Shown: positions 25,732-35,130, counted from the stretch's first letter. The stretch: 64,000 nucleotides of DNA from VXYL01 sp965116345 (GCA_965116345.1 OZ220680.1:4154001-4218000), one strand, 5' to 3'. The notes: generated from the letters alone by a model not told the origin. Made by a program: numbers and translations.

Positions 25732-25760
25732 TTGACGTAAGCTAGGCTTACATGTTTGAT
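25732..25760 (+). promoter_or_regulatory. Sigma-70-like promoter with palindromic operator
   Basis: TTGACG (25732-25737), 17-bp spacer, TTTGAT (25755-25760). The spacer holds the perfect palindrome GTAAGC-TAG-GCTTAC (25737-25751), well placed for a repressor. About 79 nt upstream of the three-gene PIN/ATPase operon. Confidence 0.6.
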
Positions 25761-25838
25761 GGCAGATCAACCGATGGCGCTCTGCCAGGCGGCGTTGTCG
25801 CGTGTGCGCGCCCTTAATGGAAGACGGGACGGATCGTC

Positions 25839-26309
25839 ATGGCTGAAGGAACCAGTGTCAGGTTCACGCTCACCATCTGGCGTGATTTCGTACCGCCGCG
25901 ACCACTCGCCATTAGCACGCAAGGGGACGTCCGACAGGTCTTCGATTCCGACTCGGGACTGCAGGAGCAAGTCTACTCGTGGCCGCTTCGGGAGGATGTG
26001 TTGGCTGGCGTGTCCGACGATCGGAGTCGAGAAGACCTGCACGACCGGCTAGTGAATCGGCTTGCCGATTCTAACCCGCCCTCGGAGAGGCGCCTCAGCG
26101 TGTTGAAGGAGTTTATAGACGCGTCCGAGAAGGTGCTCGAAGCGGGCGGAGTGAGCTGTGTCCAAAGCGAGAGCCGGGTTGGGGAGAACGGGGACAACGA
26201 AGAGGACGACCGGGTCGAAGTCAACTCGTTGCTGGCCCTAACACTTCACTTGAAGTGGGTTGTGGGCTGTTTCGGCGATCGCCCCGGAATGTCAGTTTCG
26301 ATTCGATGA
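25839..26309 (+). CDS. Hypothetical protein, first gene of the PIN/ATPase operon, 156 aa
   Basis: Begins MAEGTSVRFTLTIWRDFVPP. A middle stretch QEQVYSWPLREDVLAGVSDD and a helical region SERRLSVLKEFIDASEKVLE follow; acidic toward the end (NGDNEEDDRVEVN). No recognised family, signal peptide or membrane helix. Its stop codon overlaps the start of the PIN protein (ATGA), so the products are made together. Codon use is lower in GC than the backbone block, suggesting separate acquisition. Confidence 0.75.
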   Translation: MAEGTSVRFTLTIWRDFVPPRPLAISTQGDVRQVFDSDSGLQEQVYSWPLREDVLAGVSDDRSREDLHDRLVNRLADSNPPSERRLSVLKEFIDASEKVLEAGGVSCVQSESRVGENGDNEEDDRVEVNSLLALTLHLKWVVGCFGDRPGMSVSIR

Positions 26310-28348
26310 ACGCTTCAGGAAAGTACAATCTGCTCTCTCCTGCGCAAGCAGAACCGCTGGCAGCCAGCGTGCTGGAGGCTGATGGCGGGTGCGAACTGTG
26401 GGTCAGCGAAGACCGGGCTTTTGACGGCGAATGGTTGTTGTTGGGCGAGATCGATCTGGTGGCGAGCGACTTGGAAGGCGCATCTGTCGTCAAGCTCGTG
26501 AAAGAAGGGGCGTTTGAATGGCGACTACCGGATTTCACTAAGGTAGTCGGCGACGCATCGAGGTTACTCGAACTAGATAAGGGTCGGCCAGCGGACGCTC
26601 GTGCTCGCGATCAACTGCGGCTCCAGCGGGCGATGGACGCTGTGGCATCAATAGCCACACGGGTCGGCATGGTCCACCCGAGATTCGATCCGGCGGCGTT
26701 GGAGCAGATGCCGTTCCGCCGTTCTACAACAGTGGTCGTAGACACATCTGCCGTGTTGCAGGGTGCGCTGGACTTCGTGGCGCGTTTCCTGCATCCGGCG
26801 GCACGAATCAAGATTCCGGCCATCGCGCAAATGGAGATCGCCAATCAGGCAGATCGGTTTCTGCGGATTCGAAGGTCACGCAGCGACAAACCGCATATTC
26901 GCCTGCGGGAGCTCTTCGAGCACCTGACGAGTCAAGGGGGGCAGAGGGCACTGTTGAGGGTAGAACTCCACGGCGATACTGAGGTGGAACGCACGTATCT
27001 GCTTGGCGACCCCCTACGGTCGGCGTTCGACTCCGACTCAGATTCTGAGGTTAGGGACCTGGACATAAACTCTCCGATTCGGTCATACGCTGACCGCTTG
27101 ATTCTCGAGGCAGCGCGACATCATCAAGCGCAGTCGGGACCCGCGCATGTGGTTCGTCTTCTCACAGGGGACCAAGGTTTGGCGCGAATGGCGATGGCCG
27201 AAGGGGTTCGACCGGTATACTTCGCAGCAAACAGCGCTCCGGAAGTTTTCGGGCAGCGATTGTCGGGGCAGACGCTCGACCCGTTTGTCGGGCGGGTGCG
27301 CGGCGTGTCGTTGGTGACTCTTGTTTGGGAACTGGCCACCGGCTTCGGCTCGGCCCGGCTTAAATCAAAGAAAAGCGAGTTGCAGGTTTCCGCTATCGGG
27401 GAACACCTGTCTTGGGCACCGTATCATGCGGAGCAAGACCTTCTTTGGTGCGTTCAAACCCAAGCATCGCCGAGAAAGGCCGAGGCAAAGAGCAAGTCAA
27501 CGGCTCCGGAAACAGCCGTTGACGCCGAGAAGAAGAGAGCGGGATCTACGACGCGCAGGAAGGCTCCGGCCAAACGAGGGACGTCGCCTCTTCGTTTCAA
27601 CGTGGACCAGCTTTTCCGCTTGGTGTGTGCCATAGATGATCGAGTGGAAATGCCCATTTCTCAGATTGAAGAGTTGCTGGGCAGCAAGGCAAATGAGTAT
27701 GGGCGATTTCTGCAGTCGGGGGGCCTGGTTCATACTGCGGGCGGTGTGTGGATCGCGGGAGAGAAAGTACCGTTGCTTTCCGCGGCCCTTCGCAACGAGC
27801 GGGTGGAGGAAGTAAGGGAAGTACTTTTGGAAGTACCGTCGTATGCAGCCTTCGCTGATCGGCTGGGGGGCCTTGGGGTAGGAGAACCCCTGGCTACCAA
27901 GGAACTGGGACGTGGTTCGACGACATACCGCGTGTTAGGCGAGGTCACGCTATTGTGCGCGGCGGTTTCGAGCCGTCAAATCTACGCGACGCCCAACGTC
28001 CCAAATACGGAGGAGTTCTCTCGTATTGCCAGGGAGCGATTCTCTGCTCTGGACCGCGAGGGCAATGAGCTGGTGGCTACGGGCGAGTGGTTGGAAGCGT
28101 TGGTCGAAATGGATGGAGTACACCCGGAAGTCGCGCGGCGCCAGCTTGACGCAGCGAGCGAAGCAGGGCTGCTCCGGCGGTCGACAGAAGGGTCCACAAC
28201 ACAGCTACGGTTCAGGGATCGTGTGGTGCATGTGCTTCGAACTCAATCTGGAATGCCCGTAGTCGAACAGGTGTTCTTGTATCAGGGTGACTACCTGATT
28301 CCCGGAAAAGGAAGCGTAAGTTTGCGCATTGAGGAACCGGCATCATGA
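26306..28348 (+). CDS. Large PIN-domain nuclease-like protein, 680 aa
   Basis: Start at ATG 26306 (ATGA overlap). A PIN domain spans about 138-310: VVVDTSAV (D146), PAIAQMEIAN (E177), YADRLILEAA (D263) and LLTGDQGLARMA (D289) supply the four acidic metal ligands. This predicts a single-strand or RNA endonuclease. A lysine-rich linker (about 390-430) leads to a C-terminal region (about 430-680) of winged-helix-like segments (VDQLFRLVCAIDDRVEMPIS; HPEVARRQLDAASEAGLL) and a final beta-rich piece. Coupled to the unknown gene before it and the ATPase after it. A toxin or effector controlled by the ATPase is my inference. Confidence 0.8.
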   Translation: MNASGKYNLLSPAQAEPLAASVLEADGGCELWVSEDRAFDGEWLLLGEIDLVASDLEGASVVKLVKEGAFEWRLPDFTKVVGDASRLLELDKGRPADARARDQLRLQRAMDAVASIATRVGMVHPRFDPAALEQMPFRRSTTVVVDTSAVLQGALDFVARFLHPAARIKIPAIAQMEIANQADRFLRIRRSRSDKPHIRLRELFEHLTSQGGQRALLRVELHGDTEVERTYLLGDPLRSAFDSDSDSEVRDLDINSPIRSYADRLILEAARHHQAQSGPAHVVRLLTGDQGLARMAMAEGVRPVYFAANSAPEVFGQRLSGQTLDPFVGRVRGVSLVTLVWELATGFGSARLKSKKSELQVSAIGEHLSWAPYHAEQDLLWCVQTQASPRKAEAKSKSTAPETAVDAEKKRAGSTTRRKAPAKRGTSPLRFNVDQLFRLVCAIDDRVEMPISQIEELLGSKANEYGRFLQSGGLVHTAGGVWIAGEKVPLLSAALRNERVEEVREVLLEVPSYAAFADRLGGLGVGEPLATKELGRGSTTYRVLGEVTLLCAAVSSRQIYATPNVPNTEEFSRIARERFSALDREGNELVATGEWLEALVEMDGVHPEVARRQLDAASEAGLLRRSTEGSTTQLRFRDRVVHVLRTQSGMPVVEQVFLYQGDYLIPGKGSVSLRIEEPAS

Positions 28349-29454
28349 GTCTCCTGGATCGCGTCAGAAAGGCACCGAGAGAAGGTGCGGGAGAGCGCCT
28401 ATATCGAGAGTTCGGTATTGCCTCAAACCCATTCCCGGCGTCCAATCAAACGTCTGGCAATCCTCACCGCCCGATTGCTGCTGATGAGGAGGTAGAAACG
28501 AGAATCCTCACGTTCTTGCATGATGGTCGTTCGCAAGTGGTTGTAGTCGAAGGAACGCAAGGCGTCGGAAAAACCAACTTTCTGAACCATGTTGAGTCGG
28601 AAATTCGGAGCGTCATGAGTGACTTGGATGGCTACTACATGGTGCGTTACCTTGCTGACCCGGAGCCCTCGTTTGCGGGGACGACGCGCCGTCTATTCGA
28701 GGAACTTGGGGTTGATCATCTCACAACGCTGGCCGACTCACTGAAGTCTGATGGCGGGCCGGTTTCCGAAGCACGTAGCCACGACATGCGGACCGCGTTA
28801 CGGCGGCTTGCCAAGGACACGTCCGAGGAGACTCTCGGCCTCATGATGCAGTGGCTATTGGGTCTGCGCGTACTGAAGGCCCACCGCCTTGCCCTGGGCA
28901 TCCAGTTTCGGCTTGACACGGTGGAGTCCAAGACAGCCGCTCTCAGGGACATGATACAGGTCAGTGCCGCGGCAGGTGTTCTGAAAGGCGTGTTCCTGCT
29001 TCTGGACGAGCTTGAGAAGCAGGATGGCGTGCTGGGGCCAACTGCGGTGGTGCGTTACCTTTCTGCATTGAGGTCCGTGGTCGACGCCCTGCCGCGCAGG
29101 TTGTTCCTGATGCTTGGGATTACCCCGGATGCACTACGCAGGTACTCGGCGGCCCTACCGGCGCTGCGAGGTCGTTTGCAGAACCAAATCACGCTGGCGC
29201 CGCTAACGGACGTGAGGGAAGCGAGGCGGCTCGCACGGTTCTACCTGGACGCGGCGCGGCGTGCGGCCGGCGCCATGTTCGATGGCGAGGGCGGCGACGA
29301 ATGGGTGATTTCGAAGGAGCAAGCGGCCGAAACGTTTGAGGCGCTCGCCGAAGGAGCGGAACGGGTCGGCAATGTCGGTGTCCGGCAGCGTGAGTTCCTT
29401 CACGAACTGCACGTTCTAGCCGAAGAGAACATCCGCGAAGTCGTCGAGGCGTGA
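28345..29454 (+). CDS. P-loop ATPase of the PIN operon, 369 aa
   Basis: ATG overlaps the PIN gene stop (ATGA). After an N-terminal REFGIASNPFPAS, it has Walker A EGTQGVGKT (69-77, K76) and Walker B GVFLLLDELEKQD (D221, E222). The C-terminal part includes a helical region with arginines (LRRYSAALPALRGRLQ) that could include the sensor. It resembles AAA/STAND-like ATPases found in conflict systems. Likely senses a trigger or loads the PIN protein. Convergent with the restriction-modification pair; 134 bp of unremarkable sequence lies between. Confidence 0.8.
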   Translation: MSLLDRVRKAPREGAGERLYREFGIASNPFPASNQTSGNPHRPIAADEEVETRILTFLHDGRSQVVVVEGTQGVGKTNFLNHVESEIRSVMSDLDGYYMVRYLADPEPSFAGTTRRLFEELGVDHLTTLADSLKSDGGPVSEARSHDMRTALRRLAKDTSEETLGLMMQWLLGLRVLKAHRLALGIQFRLDTVESKTAALRDMIQVSAAAGVLKGVFLLLDELEKQDGVLGPTAVVRYLSALRSVVDALPRRLFLMLGITPDALRRYSAALPALRGRLQNQITLAPLTDVREARRLARFYLDAARRAAGAMFDGEGGDEWVISKEQAAETFEALAEGAERVGNVGVRQREFLHELHVLAEENIREVVEA

Positions 29455-29588
29455 AGTTCAGTGGGCCGCCAGGGCGATCTGGTCGGATTCGGAAAGTAAA
29501 TTGGCTGGATGCTCGCAAATTGGCTTCGAGCCCAACCGTCGATGCAGTTCTGCGGCCGCGGATGACAGTTTGCCGAGGGCCCGAAAGT

Positions 29589-31178
29589 TCAGTTCGGCGA
29601 GTCGAACAGTTCGGCTTGTTCTCCCGGAGGACGGGCTCGCTGGAGCCCGGCTAGTTCTGCAAGCCCCTCGACAGGAACGTAGCCGAGCTCCTTGGGTTCG
29701 AGCTTGTGGAGCCCGCCACCGTAGACGCGGCTTTCGCCGAGGAGGTCGGCGGGACGGATGTCGTTGAGGTGTTGCCAGATTTGGCGTATGAGCGCCGGTC
29801 GTTCGGCAATGGCAGCGGCAAGCGGCGGTTTTGGATACAGCATGAGGTAGACGTTGGCGGCAGTGGCGCGGGAGTTGTTCAGGATGAACCGGAACGGCCG
29901 GCCGCTCTTCTTGTCGCTGCGGCCTAGGTAGGTGCAGACGAGCGGCGCTGGGGGACGGTTCTCCTGGGCGTACCAGGGCCGGCGGTGACGGCAGAGGTAA
30001 CGCTTGGCGACGCGTCTCGACTTGCCCTCTTCGAGGTAGTCCGAAAGGGAGGGGAACCGGTTACTGATGTCGTCCTCGGAGAGGGGGCAGTCGAGAAGGA
30101 AGAGGCGTCGTTCCAGTAGCGGGTTGCCTAGAACGTCCGCCTGGACCTCGTCGTCCGGCAGGTGACGGGGGCTCGGGAGGATGGGCCGGAACGCGTCGTA
30201 GGGTAGTTGGCGTCGTTCGACTTCGTCGGCAGACAGGATGAAATAGCTGTTATCGCCAGTAGCGAGGCCGCGCTTAATGGTGAAGTAGTCGGAGAGTACG
30301 GGCGCATCGGCGACTATGTCCGGGTCTGCCTTGGGATAACGGGTCCACTTGCGGTCGCGGCGTAACGCTGCGACAGGCACGAACCTCTCGACCGCTGGGC
30401 GGGCGAGGGAGCCCCCGAAGGTGAAACGGACGTGATCGGAGCAGTCGGAGGACGCCTTGCGAAACCAGACCACGGCCGAGGACACGAGGGCGTCGCCGAA
30501 CTGCACGTCATTGGGGTCGAAGCGGTGAATGTGCAGGAGATTCACGGTATCGAGAAGGTATCGCTTGAGGGCGACTCCGTAATTGACGTCCATGAACTCG
30601 CTAGGAATTAACCAACCCGCGAGGGCCCCGTCCGCCATCCAGCGGTGGGCCAATCCGAGGAAGTAGCAGTAGAGGCCAGCGAGGCCGCTCAATTCAAGGC
30701 CGCAGGCCGACCGGGCATGCTGGCGTAGCCGGTGCTTGTCGCCGTTGGCGATGTGGTGATGGCGGACATATGGTGGGTTGCAGATAATCAAATTGAATTG
30801 ACGGTCGGGGGGCGGCGCGGAAGAGCGCGTGAAGTCGGCCTGTCGAACGTCGAGGCCGGTGGACTGCCATAGGGCCGCAGCCGGCGTCGCGTAGTGCGGA
30901 TCGATCTCGTAGCCCACGGCGGCGTCGATGCGTTGGCCGGGAAACGACTCAAGAAGCGCCGAGTAGAAAGACCCGGTGCCGATGGCGGGATCGAAGAAGC
31001 GCACTCCGGCATCGTCGGCCAACTGGCGTTTCGCGTAAGCAAGGATGTCCAGGGCAAGCGCTGTGGGGGTCGCAAACTGACCCATGCGGTTGCGTTCAGG
31101 CTGGGTCTTTGCGGCGTCGAGTTCTCGTTGGAGTTCGAGCCGGCGCGTTTCGATGGGCGAACGCGGGCGGGTGCCCAT
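29589..31178 (-). CDS. Type II N6-adenine DNA methyltransferase
   Basis: 529 aa. Motif X region GQFATPTALA (33-42), SAM-binding FDPAIGTGS (62-70) and catalytic NPPY (134-137) define an N6-adenine methyltransferase of the Eco57I-like/gamma order. The remaining 350 residues are a target-recognition region (HHIANGDKHRLRQHARSACG, SEFMDVNYGVALKRYLLD). The ATG directly follows the stop of the XamI-like gene, so it is translated from the same message. It protects host DNA from that nuclease. If the partner keeps XamI specificity the site would be GTCGAC, to be tested. Confidence 0.9.
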   Translation of the reverse strand: MGTRPRSPIETRRLELQRELDAAKTQPERNRMGQFATPTALALDILAYAKRQLADDAGVRFFDPAIGTGSFYSALLESFPGQRIDAAVGYEIDPHYATPAAALWQSTGLDVRQADFTRSSAPPPDRQFNLIICNPPYVRHHHIANGDKHRLRQHARSACGLELSGLAGLYCYFLGLAHRWMADGALAGWLIPSEFMDVNYGVALKRYLLDTVNLLHIHRFDPNDVQFGDALVSSAVVWFRKASSDCSDHVRFTFGGSLARPAVERFVPVAALRRDRKWTRYPKADPDIVADAPVLSDYFTIKRGLATGDNSYFILSADEVERRQLPYDAFRPILPSPRHLPDDEVQADVLGNPLLERRLFLLDCPLSEDDISNRFPSLSDYLEEGKSRRVAKRYLCRHRRPWYAQENRPPAPLVCTYLGRSDKKSGRPFRFILNNSRATAANVYLMLYPKPPLAAAIAERPALIRQIWQHLNDIRPADLLGESRVYGGGLHKLEPKELGYVPVEGLAELAGLQRARPPGEQAELFDSPN

Positions 31179-32135
31179 CTAAAGCCCGAACCCGGCGAGG
31201 TCGTCGATACGGTGCTCCCACACCCAGTCGATTCCCTCGGCCGCCTCGTACCCGAGATAGCCGCTGTCGAAGTAGCCGCAGAGGAAGAGGTTGAACCGGA
31301 CGTCGTCGCCGTGTGTGTGCCGCAACTGACCCATCTTGGCGGCCTCCTCCTTGCGCCGCTTGTTGACGTTCGTGAAGTCGCCGGCGGACTTCGCCTCCAG
31401 GAGCACGGGGAAGTCGCCGAGGTTGGCGGAGTTGGGCATGACCACGGCGTCCACTGGAATGTTGATCTTCCGAGTGGCTCCTTCCTGGTCGACCGGAACG
31501 ATGAGCCGGAAGGAGTACGTGCCCGGGCGCATGTGGTCGTAGGCGGTTCCTTCGGGCGCCGGCTTGTATCCCCTGGCGTCGAGCCACGATCCAATAGCAG
31601 CGAGCTGGCGCTTTTCTTGCGCGTTGCGGATGATCGGATTGGCAACGGCGCCGCACAGCCGGTCGGCGACTATGGTGGCGGCGCGGTAGCGTTCCAGTTC
31701 ACTGGGGAGTTTCTCGCGCCCGAACCAGACGAAGATGTCGGGATCCGCCATCTTCTCGATGATTTCACCGATCTTGCGAAGTTGGTCATCCACCTGCCAC
31801 CGGGGCATTCGCGGGGGAAGGCGATGTTGTTTCTCCATGGCGTTCACGAGGGTCTTCGATACGCCGGAAAGGCCAACGAGCCTGTCCACCGCAAGCGGCG
31901 GACAGGCCGACATGCGCAGCGTGGGCAGAACAGCCGGATTGGACTTGAGCACGGCGATGCTGATGTCCGTGAGGTATTGCGTAGCGGCGAGGGTCGCTTC
32001 GACATCGCTGGTCGTCCGTATGCGCGTTTCCCGGAAGGCGGCCGGAGCGAAGCGGAGGAACCAGTCGTTGTACATGTCCACGGAACGGGCGATGTCGCGC
32101 TTCCAGCGGTCGGGTTTGTCGCGGTTAACGTCCAT
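31179..32135 (-). CDS. XamI-family type II restriction endonuclease
   Basis: 318 aa. The C-terminal catalytic core has INIPVDAVVMP (D229) and FPVLLEAKSAGDF (E247, K249), then GQLRHTHGDDVRFNLFLCGY. This order and the helical N-terminal half (QYLTDISIAVLKSNPAVLPT, LVGLSGVSKTLVNAME) fit the RE_XamI family, whose prototype cleaves GTCGAC. Transcribed before its methyltransferase with no gap. No controller gene is evident. The family call is from memory of its motifs. Confidence 0.8.
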   Translation of the reverse strand: MDVNRDKPDRWKRDIARSVDMYNDWFLRFAPAAFRETRIRTTSDVEATLAATQYLTDISIAVLKSNPAVLPTLRMSACPPLAVDRLVGLSGVSKTLVNAMEKQHRLPPRMPRWQVDDQLRKIGEIIEKMADPDIFVWFGREKLPSELERYRAATIVADRLCGAVANPIIRNAQEKRQLAAIGSWLDARGYKPAPEGTAYDHMRPGTYSFRLIVPVDQEGATRKINIPVDAVVMPNSANLGDFPVLLEAKSAGDFTNVNKRRKEEAAKMGQLRHTHGDDVRFNLFLCGYFDSGYLGYEAAEGIDWVWEHRIDDLAGFGL

Positions 32136-32471
32136 GGAACGGCGCCGGCTACGCCCGGGTGGGGGCCGGCGGGGACGATGGGGAGGGACAGATGGAAGCT
32201 GTGGCGGCCACGGGGGAGACGCGCGTCGGGAGGGACGTTGCCGTAGCGCGCGTGGGGTCGGAGCGGGACATCGAGCTTGCTCTGGTGCTGACGGCGGGCA
32301 TTGTTGTCGACAAGCGGCGCGCGGTCAACGCGAGCTTGGCCCGAAGGAGCGCCGTGCACCGTGGTCGGGCAGGACCGAGAGGCATACTGTGACCGGCGGT
32401 GCGGGTCGGTGGCGTGTGGTGCATTGGGGTGGCATGGTGCGAGTCGAAGTGGTCTTTTGGCGCGGAGGTGA
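32136..32471. other. Gap with no supported gene
   Basis: 336 bp between divergent genes. It must contain the promoter for the restriction-modification pair, but I could not find a convincing -35/-10. Open frames here lack ribosome binding sites and family motifs. Confidence 0.4.
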
Positions 32472-32860
32472 GTGCTGGCACACGATGCATACGGGAAGAG
32501 GATTCTGCGGGAAGCGACGAAGGACACGGTGGAGCTACGCGGCCCGTCGGTGGAGATTGACTACGGGACGCAATATCCGGCACGCATTGACGGAGCGGTC
32601 GGCGACGTCGCGATAGAGCTTGAGGCGCGGCTCGGCAAGCAAGTGCGTGGAGCGATACTCGATCTGATCTGTCATCCGTTGCCGAAAAAGCTGTTAGTGA
32701 TCATGCCCGTGGAGAACGTGGGGAAGGACGTCCCGGAGCAATGCTGGAACGTGTTTGCGAGATTCGTTTCCAAAAGGACTTTCAGGTGGTTGTTCTGAAA
32801 GGCCATGGGCATGATGAACGCCCGCATGGTCACCACGTTGCCCAAGACCGAGATTGCACG
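32472..32860 (+). pseudogene. Frameshifted PD-(D/E)XK-like protein
   Basis: GTG-started frame reads AHDAYGKRILREATKDTVEL, then ARIDGAVGDVAIELEARLGK, VRGAILDLICHPLPKKLLVI and EQCWNVFARFVSKR, then ends in WLF. The +1 frame continues sensibly as KDFQVVVLKGHGHDERPHG. A one-base change in the AAAA run near 32772-32775 explains the break. The D...E-x-E pattern suggests a restriction-nuclease fold. Beside the XamI operon it may have been a third component, now dead. Alternatively the 108-aa product is real. Confidence 0.55.
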
Positions 32861-33087
32861 GTCGGTTGTCCCTTGCGCCACGATGACCGAGACCGTCCCG
32901 AACCAGTTGTCCCAGTAGCGGGTCGACGTGCCCGAGTCCCGCACGCTGAGCGTTGCCGGCCGGGCCGGGTGCCGCCGAGATGCATGGGTTTTGGCGAACG
33001 CCTCAGCCCGCTATCCTGCCCCGCCGAGCAAGGAAGCAGAAGGAGAGGTGGCCCGCGCGGAGAACGGCTCCGCCGGGGCATGGTCGG

Positions 33088-33711
33088 GTGCAGCTTCGCT
33101 TACGGACGGGGCTTACCGGCGAGCAATACGTTACGACGCAAGGTTGGCGCGATGCAGCCCTGGCGCACTGTCCGCACCATCCCGCCGGCGGCTGCTCGCT
33201 GGCGCGGCATGGCACTTACGCACGCAAGACCCCGCCCGGCGTGCGCGTCGCCCGCTGGTATTGTCGCGAGAGCCGCACCACGTTCAGCCTGCTGCCGGAC
33301 TGCTTGGCAGCACGGCTGCCCGGGACGCTCGCCGATCTTGAGAACGTGGTGGCGGCCGCCGAGCGCGCGACCAGCTTGGCTGCTGCGGCCGACACGGTTC
33401 GCCGCGATCCCATCGAACTGCCCGGCGCCATGCGCTGGCTGCAGCGCCGCATCCGCTTGGTGCGTCGCGCTCTGGCCCAGGCGCGTAGCGTTCTCCCCGA
33501 GCACCTCGCCGGCTGCCCCGCGACGGTCCTCGCCTTCCGCAGCCGGCTCGGCACCGACGCGGCGCTTGTCTGGCTACGCGAGATGGCCACGCCGCAGCTC
33601 GCGGCGTTGCCGACTCCGCTGGGTTACGCCCGCCACCCAGTAGCACCTGGGCATCCCGTTCTGCCGTTCCAACAACGGATGGGGCGCGACCCGCCGCCCT
33701 CCGGCCACTAG
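33088..33711 (+). CDS. DUF6431-type, transposon-associated zinc-finger protein
   Basis: 207 aa from GTG 33088. The N-terminal zinc-finger part has CPHHPAGGCSLARHGTYARK and VARWYCRESRTTFSLLPDCL, then a helical region. This is the small protein that accompanies an IS481-like transposase in a two-gene element, as I recall the family. The following transposase gene is degenerate, so the element is probably dead. Confidence 0.65.
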   Translation: MQLRLRTGLTGEQYVTTQGWRDAALAHCPHHPAGGCSLARHGTYARKTPPGVRVARWYCRESRTTFSLLPDCLAARLPGTLADLENVVAAAERATSLAAAADTVRRDPIELPGAMRWLQRRIRLVRRALAQARSVLPEHLAGCPATVLAFRSRLGTDAALVWLREMATPQLAALPTPLGYARHPVAPGHPVLPFQQRMGRDPPPSGH

Positions 33712-33754
33712 TGTCGCCTGATGCACCGCTACGGGCGACGGACGAGGACATCTC

Positions 33755-34474
33755 ATGGCTAAAGCTCTCGACAACGACAACCGGCATCCCGTGGCCCGGT
33801 TCCTCTACGGTCGAATAGCGGGTCTGGTCAGCCAATCTCCCGGGACGCCTGGCGTGGGCACCCGGCAGCGCAGGGAGGCCGAGGAGGATCTCGGCATACC
33901 CGGCACGACGCGTACCCGCATCGGCGCCGAGAACATGCACGACGGGCTCCACGACGACCGCGCCCGGCGCATGCCACCGGAGATTGCCGAGCTACTGATC
34001 CCGATCAGAGAAGACTCGACTCGGTGCGTGTGGACCGTCATCAACGCCGCGCGGAAGCGTGATCTGCGGGCAGAGCGCCATGTGTCCGACGACTACGTGC
34101 GGCGGGCGCGCGACGACGAGCGACAGCCGTTGTGTCTCGCGCTCCCGCTGGATCCGCTCTTGCTGCGTGACCGCGACACCAAGGAAATGGATTCGTCGAC
34201 GTGGAAACGCGCGTACAGCACCCGCGGCCTTTACGCCCGGCAGTTCGGCACCCCCTACGGCAGCCCGGGCCGCGATCAGGTGTTCGTGCTGCGCCAGGCG
34301 GATCTGCTGGAGCACCACAACGCCGTGGTGAGCCGCACGTCCCGATTGCTCGGTGTCGACCCACCAGCGCGGGTGCTCGCGGGTAGCCCACGCCGCCGTC
34401 TCGCGAAAGCCCTGCTGTGGCACTGTTGCCTGGCGGACGCGGCGCGCTTGCGCGGCTTGGGGATGCGGCGGTGA
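33755..34474 (+). pseudogene. Degenerate IS481-like transposase remnant
   Basis: The start HPVARFLYGRIAGLVSQSPG, followed by LGIPGTTRTRIGAEN and MPPEIAELLIPIRED, matches the N-terminal helix-turn-helix region of the transposase paired with DUF6431 proteins. The middle is shortened and no DDE catalytic motif follows. The last 120 residues are of unknown origin, so this looks like a deletion fusion. Confidence 0.5.
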
Positions 34475-34773
34475 GCGGCGGTGTGAGGTACGGTCCCGAC
34501 ACGTTCGTCGTGCGCGTCGAGGACAACGCCATGGCGCCCGCATTCAGGGACGGCGACTACGTCTGGGTCGATCCGGATGAGCCGGCTGTGGAAGGACGCT
34601 TCGCGGGCGTGCGCGACCCGCGGGCCGGGAAGAGGGTGATCCGCCGGATCGGCCGCGTGGACGGGCGCATCGTGCTGCGGACGTTCAATCCCCCTCGCGT
34701 GGAGCGCGTGCTCGAGGGAGACGAGGAGATGCGGATCGAGGGCGCCGTGGTGTTTGTCGGCCGCGGGGTGTAG
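34471..34773 (+). CDS. S24 (LexA/CI C-terminal) peptidase-like domain, no catalytic Ser
   Basis: 100 aa from GTG 34471 (GTGA overlap with the remnant upstream); a longer frame from 34417 is possible. VRVEDNAMAPAFRDGDYVWV aligns with the S24 motif, where Ser normally stands at the Ala after Asn. Lys is present in GKRVIRRI. No DNA-binding domain precedes it. Probably the C-terminal half of a phage-type repressor, inactive for self-cleavage, or a dimerisation remnant. Confidence 0.65.
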   Translation: MSGGVRYGPDTFVVRVEDNAMAPAFRDGDYVWVDPDEPAVEGRFAGVRDPRAGKRVIRRIGRVDGRIVLRTFNPPRVERVLEGDEEMRIEGAVVFVGRGV

Positions 34774-34944
34774 GAGGGCCGACATTCGCGACAGCGGCGC
34801 TGCGGCCGGCGTCTCGGGCATCCTCGTCTCGTGGTCGCCAGCGACGAACGACTACACGCATTGCGGAGATCGGCTGTTGAACGGGCCATGGGTCGGTGGC
34901 GTCATGCGCGTGGAACGGGCGACCCATGAAATGAGGAGGGGAGA

Positions 34945-35130
34945 ATGAGCGAAGCGGGGATGCCGACTACCTTGCCGAGCCCCGTGGACCGCGGGCAGTT
35001 CCGGTTCGTCGCCGTCGACGCCGCCGGAGCGGTGTGGCGCTGGATCGACGACGAGTTGGTGTGGGTGCGCCAGGTGGCCGGACCGAAAGCCGAAGGCGGG
35101 GAAGACGACGGACGCGCGGTCGTGCACTGA
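34945..35130 (+). CDS. Hypothetical protein, 61 aa
   Basis: Very strong ribosome binding site (AGGAGGGGAG). Sequence MSEAGMPTTLPSPVDRGQFR, then VAVDAAGAVWRWIDDELVWV. No family recognised. Last gene before the tRNA-Ser boundary. Confidence 0.55.
   Translation: MSEAGMPTTLPSPVDRGQFRFVAVDAAGAVWRWIDDELVWVRQVAGPKAEGGEDDGRAVVH

Noticed and set aside
32672..32944. Minus-strand frame with RDSGTSTRYWDNWFGTVSVI, suggestive of a conjugation protein end
   Set aside because: Half of it overlaps the frameshifted plus-strand gene, and I could not name a matching family; possibly a small transfer-gene remnant.
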